DNA from: Lachnospiraceae bacterium
GTDB lineage: Bacteria > Bacillota > Clostridia > Lachnospirales > Lachnospiraceae
NCBI GenBank assembly: GCA_024403555.1
Contig: JAKSRP010000002.1
Coordinates: 1 to 64,000 of the forward strand
Length of the DNA: 64,000 bases
Direction: 5' to 3'
Shown here one piece after another: positions 26,870 to 35,225 of the stretch. Made by a program: the position numbers and the translations under genes. How positions within the stretch are numbered: the first letter of the stretch is position 1; each line of letters opens with the position of its first letter. The notes beneath the pieces are model-generated. The model worked only from the letters and a program-made list of their open reading frames with translations. It did not search any database and was not told the origin of the DNA.

Positions 26870-26898
26870 ATTATATCATATCGAAAATCTTTATTCAA
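26870..26898 (-). promoter_or_regulatory. Promoter of the pfkB-family gene
   Basis: Minus strand TTGAAT (26893-26898), a 17-base spacer and TATAAT (26870-26875), about 50 bases before the start codon. Confidence 0.7.
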
Positions 26899-26921
26899 TT
26901 AAGTTACATTATAATTAACAA

Positions 26922-27575
26922 TTAATCAAAAATAATAATCTCGCCTTCTACTTCTCCAAAATAGGCTGGTTCCTGATCTTCCATCACGATACTGCCGTTG
27001 GATATTTCAATCAGTTTTTTCTTAACATAATCCGTGTCATCCACCGGAATCAAAAGTGTTGCACTGACGCTGTCTGTATACTGAATTTCACACAACGAAA
27101 AGCCTTCCGTAGCTGCAAGATACTGAATTTTCCCAAACAGGGAATAATCACAGGAAATGTCCACCATAGATGCTAATTTCTTTTCTACAAGAGTACTTGC
27201 TTCAAGGCCTTCCTGCATGCTCTTTGTATAAGCACGGACAAGTCCACCTGTTCCAAGTAGCGTACCGCCAAAATATCTGGTTACAACTGCTACAACATTG
27301 TAGAGATTTCTTCCGGTAAGTACTTCAAGCATAGGCTTCCCTGCAGTTCCACTTGGTTCTCCATCATCACTGCAACGCTCTAAGGTATGCTCTGTTCCAA
27401 TTCGGAAGGCATAGCAGTTATGTCTGGCATCCCAGTACTTTTTCTTCATCTTCTCGACAAAAGCAAGTGCTTCTTCTTCACTTTCTGCCAATTCTATATG
27501 TGCAATGAAGCGAGATTTCTTTTCAACAATTTCTCCATCCGCTCCACTAAATACGGTCGAATACTGTTTTAACAT
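26922..27575 (-). CDS. YigZ / IMPACT family protein
   Basis: A 217-residue member of the UPF0029/IMPACT family, conserved in bacteria and linked in eukaryotes to translational control; the bacterial function is not settled. The N-terminal domain has the signature region DARHNCYAFRIG (about residues 49-60), DDGEPSGTAGKPMLEVL (about 70-86) and VTRYFGGTLLGTGGLVRAY (about 98-116). The C-terminal domain (about 140-205) is ferredoxin-like. It is divergent from the PBP homologue gene. Length and motifs are normal. Confidence 0.92.
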   Translation of the reverse strand: MLKQYSTVFSGADGEIVEKKSRFIAHIELAESEEEALAFVEKMKKKYWDARHNCYAFRIGTEHTLERCSDDGEPSGTAGKPMLEVLTGRNLYNVVAVVTRYFGGTLLGTGGLVRAYTKSMQEGLEASTLVEKKLASMVDISCDYSLFGKIQYLAATEGFSLCEIQYTDSVSATLLIPVDDTDYVKKKLIEISNGSIVMEDQEPAYFGEVEGEIIIFD

Positions 27576-27640
27576 TTCATATTACCTCCAATTAACATCA
27601 TACATGAAAATGTCACTAATTTCTACTGATGTTTCTTCGG

Positions 27641-27669
27641 TGGAAAATATTCCTTTCATTTGTTATAAT
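27641..27669 (+). promoter_or_regulatory. Promoter of the PBP1-like gene
   Basis: TGGAAA (27641-27646), a 17-base spacer and TATAAT (27664-27669). The ribosome binding site AGAAGGAGG follows at once, so the 5' leader would be very short. Confidence 0.6.
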
Positions 27670-27692
27670 ATCTCCTAGAAGGAGGACGTTTT

Positions 27693-29978
27693 ATGAACTT
27701 CAATGAAAAATCAACACAGGACAGGCGAAAAGCCTTAGCTGATGATAATTTATACAGAAGGGGAACCATAAAAACCATTCATCGAGTAATATTTCTTTTG
27801 GTTATTTTGTTTGTTTTTTATATCCTCGCTGGTTTTACGCTTGGTTTTATCCAGGCACTTTACCATCGTTCACCAGATATTGACGTAACATCCATCAATT
27901 CCGGTGGGAAATCGTCTACCATTTATGATGACAGGGGCAAAAAGGTAGTATCCTTAGATTCTGAGTATTATCGACAGATTCCTGTTTCCATCGATGAGAT
28001 TCCGGAAGAGCTTCAGAATGCAGTCATTTCTTCGATGGATCCGAATTTTTTTGATCACTATGGTGTTACCGTCTATTCCATCATCAATACTACGATCAAC
28101 TCCATCGTAAAACAGAATTTATACAGCAACGAGAATCTGATCACGGAGCGATTAATCGCAGACAGTAATCCAAAATTCCAGAAAAACAGTAACTGGATCG
28201 GTCGTCTTGAAAACCATTTGCAGATGTATTTTGAGGCAATTTCCTTAGAGCGCAATTCTTCAAAAGAGGAAATCTTAGAAGCATTTTTAAATAATTCTTC
28301 TTTTGGAAATGGAATTACCGGTGTTGAGGCTGCTTCACAGTTCTATTATGGAAAACATGTTTCAAATCTTAACTTAAGTGAATGTGTCATGCTGGCAACA
28401 ATTATGACAAATCCTTATGAATATGATCCATACGAATATCAGGAAGATGCAACTGTAATGTATTTGTCCACCTTAGCGATTATGCTTGATAAGGCATTTA
28501 TCACCGAATCTGCGTGGGAAGAAGGTTCGAAGACAGATCCATTTGCTAATCTGGTAAGCTATTCTGATGCCAGTATGCTATCCGCCTTCAATCAGGCAAC
28601 GGTCAATTATCTGGCAAAAGAATTTTATGAAGATTATCATGTAAGTGCCACAAAATTTCATAATATGATGGCATATGGCAATTATAATATTTATACAACA
28701 CAGGATACGAAGCTTACGAAAAAAATTCAGCAGATTGTGGATTCTCCATACAACTATACCTACAGTGCACAAAATGCTGAAGTTAGTTTGACATTGATGG
28801 AACAAAAAACCGGTGAAGTAAAAGTCGTCATCGGGGGCAAGAATGAAAAAACAGCCAATGTAAACCGTGCGACTCAGATGACAAGGCAGCCGGGAACCAT
28901 TTTCCAGGTTCTTGCAACTTATGTTCCTGGAATTGATATGGGAACGTTAACGCTTGCTTCTGTTTATGAAGATGCCGCTTATCATTATCTTGATAATCAC
29001 CGCGAAGTTTCTTCCATTGACAACGTCTATGATGGTCTGACAACCATTCGTGAAGCACTCAATCAGCCGATGAACTTAGTGGCAGCACGCGCTCAGTCGG
29101 ATGTTACTTCTCAGAAATCTCTGGATTATCTCATCAATTTAGGTTTTGGACACATTGTAGAATCCACGGTAGACAGAAACGGGAATATGATTACAGACGT
29201 TGCTCAAAGCATTTGCAACGGAGTTTTAATTAACGGAGTTACGAACTTAGAAGTTACATCTGCTGTATCTGCACTTGGCAATCAGGGCAAGCAGTCGGAA
29301 TGTATCTTTTATACAAGTATGACGGATCAGAATGGATTAGAAATTCTCTCCCACAAAAAACACGACAAACGTGTCATCAAGAACGCTACCGCTTTTCTTG
29401 TATCTGATGCATTAAAAGATAATGGAAGTGGTCTTGTAAAGAATGTGGATATTGCAGAAATCCAGGGAAATACCGATGAAAAAACCGATTTTTGGTGTAC
29501 TGGCTACTCCTCTGATATTACTGCTACACTGTGGCTTGGTTTTGCGGATAACCGATCCTTTGATGCTTCTGACAGTGCGAAATACATTTGGGAAAAGATT
29601 ATGAAAGAGGCCATTCCTGAAGGAGAAAGCAGCCATTTTAGCAGACCGGCTGATGTTACCGTTACTGACATTTGTCAGGAATCTGGTCGTCTTGCTGTTC
29701 CAGGCATCTGTGACCACGACCCTCGAGGAAATCGTATATTTACAGAATATTTTGCAAAGCAGACCATTCCAACCACAACCTGTAACACGCACGTAGAAGT
29801 TACGATTTGCCCATCCTCTGGAAAACTCATCAATAATGACTGTCCAAAGGAAAACTATCTGACAAGAATCTATCTCGTACTTCCAAAAGGCGGCGAAGAT
29901 ACCCTCGACCAGCTATATGCCCTTCCGAAAAAATACAAAAACGGTAAGCGATGCGATTTACATAAGCGTCAGTGGTAA
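27693..29978 (+). CDS. Class A PBP (PBP1A-like) homologue with all catalytic motifs altered
   Basis: Bitopic membrane protein of 761 residues: a cytoplasmic tail, a membrane segment at about 30-52, then glycosyltransferase-51 and transpeptidase folds and a Cys-containing C-terminal extension. The frame is intact but the active sites are not. The GT51 catalytic EDxxFxxHxG reads MDPNFFDHYG (about residue 115), GGSTITQQ reads ENLITERL, and the second Glu aligns with Met. In the transpeptidase domain SxxK reads TIFQ (about 400), SxN reads PMN (about 458), and KTG reads NTD (about 591). It is probably a non-enzymatic scaffold or regulator of wall synthesis, not a pseudogene. Confidence 0.88.
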   Translation: MNFNEKSTQDRRKALADDNLYRRGTIKTIHRVIFLLVILFVFYILAGFTLGFIQALYHRSPDIDVTSINSGGKSSTIYDDRGKKVVSLDSEYYRQIPVSIDEIPEELQNAVISSMDPNFFDHYGVTVYSIINTTINSIVKQNLYSNENLITERLIADSNPKFQKNSNWIGRLENHLQMYFEAISLERNSSKEEILEAFLNNSSFGNGITGVEAASQFYYGKHVSNLNLSECVMLATIMTNPYEYDPYEYQEDATVMYLSTLAIMLDKAFITESAWEEGSKTDPFANLVSYSDASMLSAFNQATVNYLAKEFYEDYHVSATKFHNMMAYGNYNIYTTQDTKLTKKIQQIVDSPYNYTYSAQNAEVSLTLMEQKTGEVKVVIGGKNEKTANVNRATQMTRQPGTIFQVLATYVPGIDMGTLTLASVYEDAAYHYLDNHREVSSIDNVYDGLTTIREALNQPMNLVAARAQSDVTSQKSLDYLINLGFGHIVESTVDRNGNMITDVAQSICNGVLINGVTNLEVTSAVSALGNQGKQSECIFYTSMTDQNGLEILSHKKHDKRVIKNATAFLVSDALKDNGSGLVKNVDIAEIQGNTDEKTDFWCTGYSSDITATLWLGFADNRSFDASDSAKYIWEKIMKEAIPEGESSHFSRPADVTVTDICQESGRLAVPGICDHDPRGNRIFTEYFAKQTIPTTTCNTHVEVTICPSSGKLINNDCPKENYLTRIYLVLPKGGEDTLDQLYALPKKYKNGKRCDLHKRQW

Positions 29979-30004
29979 TTTATTGATCATTTAAAAAAGG
30001 TAAT

Positions 30005-30040
30005 TAAAAAAGGAGAAACAGCGATTTGTTTCTCCTTTTC
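30005..30040. terminator. Bidirectional terminator
   Basis: AAAAGGAGAAACA / TGTTTCTCCTTTT stem with flanking A and T runs, between the PBP-like gene (plus) and the HAD gene (minus). Confidence 0.85.
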
Positions 30041-30055
30041 TTATGTTCTGAATAA

Positions 30056-30691
30056 TTACATACCATCGAAGGTTATCGTATCATCCGCAATCTGGCAAAT
30101 ATGCTCCCAGGATTCTTTCATAGTAGCATCGTATACGGCTGTGACATAGCAGCCTGCCTGTTTTGCCGCTTCAATCGCATGGCATGCATCATCATAGACA
30201 TGTGTATTGTCCATCGTAAAACCATGCTTTTTTGCAACAAATTCAAAAATCTCCGGCCCGTCTTTGCGCATTCCTAATTCATCGGTAGCATAAATGGCAT
30301 CAAAAAATCTCTTCATACCGGTTCTTTTCATTGCAGCATGTATACAGGAAATCTCGGAATTTGAAAGAATCACCAAAGTATTCCCCGCATCCTTTTCCAT
30401 TTTAACTCTCTGTTTCATACCTGGTTTGGGTGGAATTTCAAATGCATATGCCATTGCAATTGTTTCCATAGAACCTTTTAAAATCTCTTCAATGCTTTCA
30501 GAAAGCCCAAAAAGATTTTTCATATATGCCGCGGATTCCTGAAGCGTCATTGCTTCAATGGTCTTCTCAAAATCATCTGGCACCTGACATCCTAAATGAT
30601 TTAAATAGGTACGTCCGACTTTCTCCCAGTATGGCATGGAATCAATCAAAGTTCCATCCATATCAAAAATTACCAGTTGTTTTCCCATCAT
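30056..30691 (-). CDS. HAD-superfamily phosphatase (beta-phosphoglucomutase-like)
   Basis: Haloacid dehalogenase-type phosphohydrolase of 211 residues with a C1 helical cap. Motif I is FDMDGTLIDSM (about residues 8-18), motif II is VILSNSE (about 103-109), and the motif III/IV region is KDGPEIFEFVAKK and HVYDDACHAIEAAKQAG (about 157-173). The usual second Asp of motif IV is present (DD). The substrate is unknown. The start ATG overlaps the stop codon of the parvulin gene (TAATG), so the two are translationally coupled. Confidence 0.9.
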   Translation of the reverse strand: MMGKQLVIFDMDGTLIDSMPYWEKVGRTYLNHLGCQVPDDFEKTIEAMTLQESAAYMKNLFGLSESIEEILKGSMETIAMAYAFEIPPKPGMKQRVKMEKDAGNTLVILSNSEISCIHAAMKRTGMKRFFDAIYATDELGMRKDGPEIFEFVAKKHGFTMDNTHVYDDACHAIEAAKQAGCYVTAVYDATMKESWEHICQIADDTITFDGM

Positions 30692-31446
30692 TATTTCATG
30701 TTTTTGACTTTTACGTCATATTTCTTAGCTAATTCAGAGGTTACTGCTTCAAAAGCATCCTGCTGTTTCTTTGTAAGAGCCATCTGATCAACCTGTGCTT
30801 CTACTTCTTCGTAAGGTCTTACACCTTCTTCTGTCTTATCATAAACATAGATTAAGTGATAACCAAACTGTGTTTTTACAGGTCCGATTACAGTGTTTAA
30901 TTCGCCGTCAAATGCAGCCTGTTCGAATTCTCCTACCATCTGGCCACGACCAAATGGTCCTAAATCTCCGCCCTGCGCAGAAGATGGACATGTAGAATAA
31001 GCTTTTGCTGCTTCTTCCACTGTCCTTTCGCCTGCTGCAATTTCAGCTGCTGCTTTTTTGCAGGCTTCTTCTTCATCTGTTAAGATGTGTCTTGCGGATA
31101 CAGTTGCCTGTGTTGTGAACTGTTCTTTGTTTGCTTCGTAGAATTCTTTCTTTTCTTCTTCTGTGACATCAACAGAATTGATTGTCTTTGTCATTGCCAT
31201 ACGAGCTAATAAATCTGCTTTTACAGACTCTAAAACTGTCTGGAATTCTTCTGTTTCTTCTAATTTGTCTTCGATTGCCTTTAATTCGAAAAGAGCAGTA
31301 TCAATAATCTGCTGTAAAGCCTGTGCTCGAAATGCTGGATTCGCAGCATACCCCTGCTGCTGTTGTGGTAATCTTGCGATAAATGCATCTACATCAGCTT
31401 CTGTAATGCTTTTACCAGCTACAATTGCTAAAACTGTGTCACTCAT
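30691..31446 (-). CDS. Parvulin-type peptidyl-prolyl isomerase without a signal peptide
   Basis: PrsA/SurA-like foldase of 251 residues. The rotamase domain (about residues 115-205) contains VSARHILTDEEEA, GGDLGPFGRGQMVGEFEQAAF and VKTQFGYHLIYV, the parvulin hallmarks. SurA-like helical segments flank it on both sides. Unlike PrsA there is no signal peptide or lipobox: the protein starts MSDTVLAIVAGKSITEADV, so it probably acts in the cytosol. This cytosolic parvulin type occurs in Clostridia. It is coupled to the downstream HAD gene. Confidence 0.92.
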   Translation of the reverse strand: MSDTVLAIVAGKSITEADVDAFIARLPQQQQGYAANPAFRAQALQQIIDTALFELKAIEDKLEETEEFQTVLESVKADLLARMAMTKTINSVDVTEEEKKEFYEANKEQFTTQATVSARHILTDEEEACKKAAAEIAAGERTVEEAAKAYSTCPSSAQGGDLGPFGRGQMVGEFEQAAFDGELNTVIGPVKTQFGYHLIYVYDKTEEGVRPYEEVEAQVDQMALTKKQQDAFEAVTSELAKKYDVKVKNMK

Positions 31447-31526
31447 GTTTTATCTTTCTCCTTTAAATATTATAATCTTGAAATATTATAGTCTTTTTAT
31501 TCTTTCTTCTCAAGTTCTTTCAATTT

Positions 31527-32252
31527 TTAGAATAACGGCATGACTATCGTAGCCCATGCATAACTAAGCGGCATAACTAAAACCATCGCCGGAATCATAT
31601 CTGCAACCGGGAAGTTTTTAAGCTTGACCATACGAAAACCAGTAGCAACCATAATGAATCCACCACATGCTTTAAAATCTGCGATCATCTCTGGCGTTGT
31701 TAATGGGAAGATAATCTTTGCAAAAGCAAATAAAATGAGAAATATGATACACTGTGGTACTGCTACAAGGGAAACTACATATCCGAGATTACATGCAAAG
31801 ATCATTGCTGTAAAGAAATCAAGAATTGATTTGGATAATAAAATCGTATGATCTCCACTCATTCCGGAATCTAAGGAACCGTAAATACCAGTGCCGCTTG
31901 CACAGAATAATACGATGATTGTTACTAAGGTAATCATAAATTCTTCTTCTGAAAGATTTGATGTATTTGGTACGATCTTACATACTGCTTTCTGCATCAG
32001 TTCTCCACCTTTGTTGATCTTATCGCCTAAATGAATAGCAAGACCAATGGCTGTACCGATAATCATGGCAAAAATAACAGCTGGCATGTTCTGCATTAAT
32101 GGGATTGTGTTGATTCCCATACCCATGGAACACACACCAAATACAAGAGTAATCTGGGCTTTAAATTCGTTCGTCAGTCTGTGTCCTAACAATCCACCAA
32201 GGATTCCACCAAAGACAACAGACAATGCATTCACAATTACACCAATTGGCAT
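31527..32252 (-). CDS. DUF554 family membrane protein
   Basis: Seven-segment integral membrane protein of 241 residues, matching the YdfK/YqgA-type DUF554 family; the function is unknown, and transport is often guessed. It starts IGVIVNALSVVFGGILGGLLG, which is characteristic. FGVCSMGMGINTIPLMQ (about residues 37-53), FCASGTGIYGSLDSGMSGD (about 115-133) and the C-terminal FPVADMIPAMVLVMPLSY are also family-like. It is flanked on both sides by same-strand genes with about 75-80-base gaps, so it may be its own unit. Confidence 0.88.
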   Translation of the reverse strand: MPIGVIVNALSVVFGGILGGLLGHRLTNEFKAQITLVFGVCSMGMGINTIPLMQNMPAVIFAMIIGTAIGLAIHLGDKINKGGELMQKAVCKIVPNTSNLSEEEFMITLVTIIVLFCASGTGIYGSLDSGMSGDHTILLSKSILDFFTAMIFACNLGYVVSLVAVPQCIIFLILFAFAKIIFPLTTPEMIADFKACGGFIMVATGFRMVKLKNFPVADMIPAMVLVMPLSYAWATIVMPLF

Positions 32253-32327
32253 AGTTTTTCTCCTCTCTTTGTTTACACACTTAAATTTTTTCTTATGTAT
32301 TATACCTTTTTCTATTGCAAATTTCTA

Positions 32328-32789
32328 TCATTTTTTCAGGTGTTTAAGAAGTGCAATTGGTTTATACAGAAAAATGACTATTTTTCGGAAAGGAATAATT
32401 CGAATATATACCTTTTCAAAAAAATCCCACCAGAAATCACCTGGTTTTAAGAGCTGATTCTTACGTCTTACCTGTGTAATCAGCGCAAAAATCTGATCTC
32501 GGCGTACTCCATGCTCAATTTCATACTGTGCATCTCCAACAATATTATAGGTTCCGTCTTTGTTGACTTTGCAGATGCGATGCATGACATACTGTCCATT
32601 ATCCCTCTGGTAAAAAACCGGATCTCCTACTTTTAATTCTCTGTCTGGCTTTTGAAAATAAATATAATCCCTTTGATGAATAATAAAAGGGCTCATACTG
32701 TTTCCTGCAATGAGCATATTCACCTGCTTGCCTTCTTCGACTAATTCTCTAAGAACTGAGACATATTCCTGTGTATCTACATATCTCAT
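32328..32789 (-). CDS. Signal peptidase I-like (S26/S24) protein
   Basis: A 153-residue peptidase-like protein. The serine nucleophile motif is GNSMSPFI (about residues 30-37). The second catalytic residue seems to be His (YVMHRI, about 70-75), as in the ER/SipW-type Ser-His signal peptidases rather than the Ser-Lys type. A C-terminal hydrophobic and basic tail (about 125-153) could bind the membrane; there is no N-terminal anchor. The start ATG at 32789 is chosen for the AGAGGAG site 9 bases upstream; a longer frame to 32813 would begin within that site. The substrate is unknown. Confidence 0.8.
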   Translation of the reverse strand: MRYVDTQEYVSVLRELVEEGKQVNMLIAGNSMSPFIIHQRDYIYFQKPDRELKVGDPVFYQRDNGQYVMHRICKVNKDGTYNIVGDAQYEIEHGVRRDQIFALITQVRRKNQLLKPGDFWWDFFEKVYIRIIPFRKIVIFLYKPIALLKHLKK

Positions 32790-32838
32790 ATATACAATTT
32801 CTCCTCTTTTCAAAAAAGTATCATTTTTATCCTTGATG

Positions 32839-32847
32839 TGATATAAT
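32839..32847 (+). promoter_or_regulatory. Extended -10 promoter of the DtxR-type regulator
   Basis: TGATATAAT: a perfect TATAAT (32842-32847) with an upstream TG, about 75 bases before the start codon. Confidence 0.6.
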
Positions 32848-32861
32848 ATTCCTATTGCAAT

Positions 32862-32879
32862 TAGTGTTTCCTAACACTA
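32862..32879 (+). promoter_or_regulatory. Candidate operator (inverted repeat) over the regulator's transcription start
   Basis: TAGTGTT and AACACTA arms separated by TCCT, 14 bases downstream of the -10 box. The placement suits repression of the adjacent DtxR/MntR-type gene by its own product. This is inference from position and symmetry. Confidence 0.5.
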
Positions 32880-32921
32880 TTTCATTTTCATCTAATCATA
32901 ACATATTAAAGGAAATTTATC

Positions 32922-33305
32922 ATGAGTTATATTAAACATAAATCAAAAGAATCTGTTGAAGACTACCTAGAAACTATTCTCATGCTTGAGAAGCGACTCC
33001 CATATGTGCGCTCCATCGATATTGCTCACGAATTAGATTACAGCAAGCCAAGTGTCAGTGTCGCTATGCGCAATCTCCGTGAACAAGGCTATGTTGACAT
33101 GGACGACTATGGTCATATTCACCTTACTGATATCGGACGAAGCTGGGCAAAATCCGTTTTAGAACGCCATGAGCTCCTAACCGAGTGGCTCATCAAACTC
33201 GGTGTAGAAAAAACCATGGCAGAAGAGGATGCATGTCGCCTGGAACATGACATGAGCGACGAAACCTTCGCCGCTCTGAAAAAACATATTTTAGAAACTC
33301 TTTAA
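32922..33305 (+). CDS. DtxR/MntR-family metal-dependent transcriptional regulator
   Basis: A 127-residue iron- or manganese-dependent repressor. The N-terminal winged helix (about residues 8-70) contains VEDYLETILMLEKRLPYVRS, then AHELDYSKPSVSVAMRNL as recognition helix and IHLTDIGRSWAKSVLERHEL as wing and dimer start. The C-terminal dimerisation part ends DACRLEHDMSDETFAALK, with the metal-ligand residues E, C and H typical of the family (EDACRLEH). Length fits MntR-like proteins without an SH3 domain. It is a single-gene unit with a candidate operator; no metal transporter lies next to it. Confidence 0.92.
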   Translation: MSYIKHKSKESVEDYLETILMLEKRLPYVRSIDIAHELDYSKPSVSVAMRNLREQGYVDMDDYGHIHLTDIGRSWAKSVLERHELLTEWLIKLGVEKTMAEEDACRLEHDMSDETFAALKKHILETL

Positions 33306-34054
33306 TAAATACCTTTTGTTTCTTTTAAGGCTTCATATAACTGAGCATCTGCACAACACTTGTAAGGGCTTACAAAAAGAATACCTGCAATATTAAGTGT
33401 TACTGCTGCTAAGAGATACCAGCCAAAGAAAGAAAGGTCAAAGATAAAGGCATTCATTTTCTCTCCATTCATTAATTCTTTACTTCTACGGAATGCCTCT
33501 TTTTCGGATGTTTCCGGATGTTCTGCAAGAATATACGGAATCATGCGATATTCATAGCCTTTCACAATTCCAGGGATGAACAAAAGGAGGGTCCATAAAA
33601 ATTGATAAACCATTTTCATCAACATGGTTTTAACATTGTCCATATAATGTTTATCTCGAAATACTTCGATCATCTCTCCTGCACCAGGTTTATGATCTAA
33701 ATTCTTCACAAAAAATCTTCGTGCACCTACTTCGATCATATTAAATACAAAAATCGTAAGTAAGATTCCACAGAATAAAATCAAAAATCCAACTACTTCT
33801 CTTCCCATATGATTAAAATGACTCATTAATCTGCTTAAGCTATCCGGAAGGAGTGTGTCGAAAAGATGATCAAGGACAATCGACATATTATTATTGCTCT
33901 CCTTTAAAATCTGATTCACATCCACTTTAATCCCAGAAGAATTCGTTGCAAAATAATTATAAATAAGTGCTACAAGAAAACACATCAGATAATTATTCTT
34001 TAAACGTTCAATCCCTTTTTTCTTTAATTCACTTCTCGTCCACATATATGTCAT
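33302..34054 (-). CDS. DUF975 family membrane protein
   Basis: Polytopic membrane protein of 250 residues, typical of the DUF975 family of Firmicutes, whose function is unknown. The N-terminal WTRSELKKKGIERLKNNYL segment is characteristic, followed by several hydrophobic stretches (about residues 22-35, 88-108, 148-165, 203-232). RMIPYILAEHPETSEKEAF and RSKELMNGEKMNAFIFDLSF (about 168-208) are conserved family segments. It lies 8 bases after the GntR gene and is the last gene of the ABC/GntR operon. The 3' end overlaps the convergent regulator gene by 4 bases. Confidence 0.88.
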   Translation of the reverse strand: MTYMWTRSELKKKGIERLKNNYLMCFLVALIYNYFATNSSGIKVDVNQILKESNNNMSIVLDHLFDTLLPDSLSRLMSHFNHMGREVVGFLILFCGILLTIFVFNMIEVGARRFFVKNLDHKPGAGEMIEVFRDKHYMDNVKTMLMKMVYQFLWTLLLFIPGIVKGYEYRMIPYILAEHPETSEKEAFRRSKELMNGEKMNAFIFDLSFFGWYLLAAVTLNIAGILFVSPYKCCADAQLYEALKETKGIY

Positions 34055-34062
34055 CTCCTTTT

Positions 34063-34431
34063 TTATTTATACTGAACCAATAGTTTAATTGCTTCTTCTT
34101 TATCAAAACCAAGATCTTTCATATCGGAATAAAAATTCTCGATAATTCCTGTTGCAACCTCTCTTCGGTGAGCTGCAATAATTTCTTTTTCCTGCGTTAC
34201 GACTCTTCCAATCGTTCGATTCGTAATAACAAGTCCTTCCTGATCAAGAGCTGCAAGTGCTCTCTGCATCGTATTCGGATTGACACCTGCTTCTTTTGCA
34301 AGATCTCTTACCGTAGGAAGCTTCTCACCGGAAACATACACACCGGCTACAATTTTCTTCACAATCTGTTCCTTCAGCTGAATCCAGATTGGGCGATCTT
34401 CACTGATATCCCACTTCATTCTACGTTCCAT
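34063..34431 (-). CDS. GntR-family regulator, YtrA subfamily
   Basis: A 122-residue transcriptional repressor with the N-terminal GntR winged helix (IWIQLKEQIVKKIVAGVY, then GEKLPTVRDLAKEAGVNPNT and MQRALAALDQEGLV; about residues 13-70) and a short C-terminal helical dimerisation part without an effector domain. This is the YtrA layout, and such genes normally control an adjacent ABC transporter operon. Here it is third in an operon with the ABC ATPase and permease, and a dyad at the operon promoter is a likely target. Similar to YtrA, it may respond to cell-wall stress. Confidence 0.92.
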   Translation of the reverse strand: MERRMKWDISEDRPIWIQLKEQIVKKIVAGVYVSGEKLPTVRDLAKEAGVNPNTMQRALAALDQEGLVITNRTIGRVVTQEKEIIAAHRREVATGIIENFYSDMKDLGFDKEEAIKLLVQYK

Positions 34432-34442
34432 AAATCAGACTC

Positions 34443-35225
34443 CTATTCTAAATTCAGACGTGTTGATAATACGATTTCAACAATAGTATGGAAAATCACA
34501 ATCATAATAAGGTCCTGAACAATACTGATGAGAGTCGCAACACTAGCATTCGTTACCTTCGTCAAAACAAAAGCCATAATTGGTGTAGAAATCACACTGA
34601 TTACTATGTTCAGTCCAATAAATGCCAGGAATGAGAACAGAAATTTATTGTTGTTACTAAGATGTCCTAAGGCCATAGCTGCATATACACGATAAATCAT
34701 AGTCATAACTGCCAAAGCAATATTCACAATCATAAGAATCATGAAAACACGCTCTTCTCCTCCGGCAAAAGAAAATGCTTCTCCCACTTCATAGAACAAA
34801 TCCATCACATGTCCTTGTACACTAAACAATAATATCATTGCAATCACGCCATACCCTGCGATCATACTAAGCAGAGTAACAATCAAAGCACTGACGAATT
34901 TAGAAAAAATAAGCTTTCTTACTGATACCGGAAGTGTAAACATCAAATATCCTTCATCCTTTAAAAGTCCATCCCAGAATCGACGGATAACGATAATAAT
35001 ATTCATGACAAACATAGCAACAAACACACCAAATAACACCAAAATCAAAAATTCCATCGGATAGATGGCTCCTGAAGAAAACAGCATCGAAACAAACATG
35101 CCGTCAAAATGCTCAGAAGAGAGTGCGAGTCCTAAAAAACCACCAAGAATGATTACCGTAATCCATAATGGCAGCATAACCTTTAACATCGATTTCAAAT
35201 CATATTTTAATAATTTAGCGAACAT
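34443..35225 (-). CDS. ABC transporter permease (ABC-2 like)
   Basis: Membrane subunit of 260 residues with six hydrophobic stretches (about residues 15-35, 55-82, 105-135, 155-180, 190-215, 230-255), the usual YtrC/ABC-2 pattern. It starts MFAKLLKYDLKSMLKVMLPL. The start at 35225 is chosen because GGAGGTG lies 6-7 bases upstream; a longer frame to 35243 lacks such a site. It overlaps the ATPase gene end by 11 bases. The substrate is not evident; the GntR neighbour hints at a YtrA-type antibiotic or envelope-stress exporter. Confidence 0.88.
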   Translation of the reverse strand: MFAKLLKYDLKSMLKVMLPLWITVIILGGFLGLALSSEHFDGMFVSMLFSSGAIYPMEFLILVLFGVFVAMFVMNIIIVIRRFWDGLLKDEGYLMFTLPVSVRKLIFSKFVSALIVTLLSMIAGYGVIAMILLFSVQGHVMDLFYEVGEAFSFAGGEERVFMILMIVNIALAVMTMIYRVYAAMALGHLSNNNKFLFSFLAFIGLNIVISVISTPIMAFVLTKVTNASVATLISIVQDLIMIVIFHTIVEIVLSTRLNLE

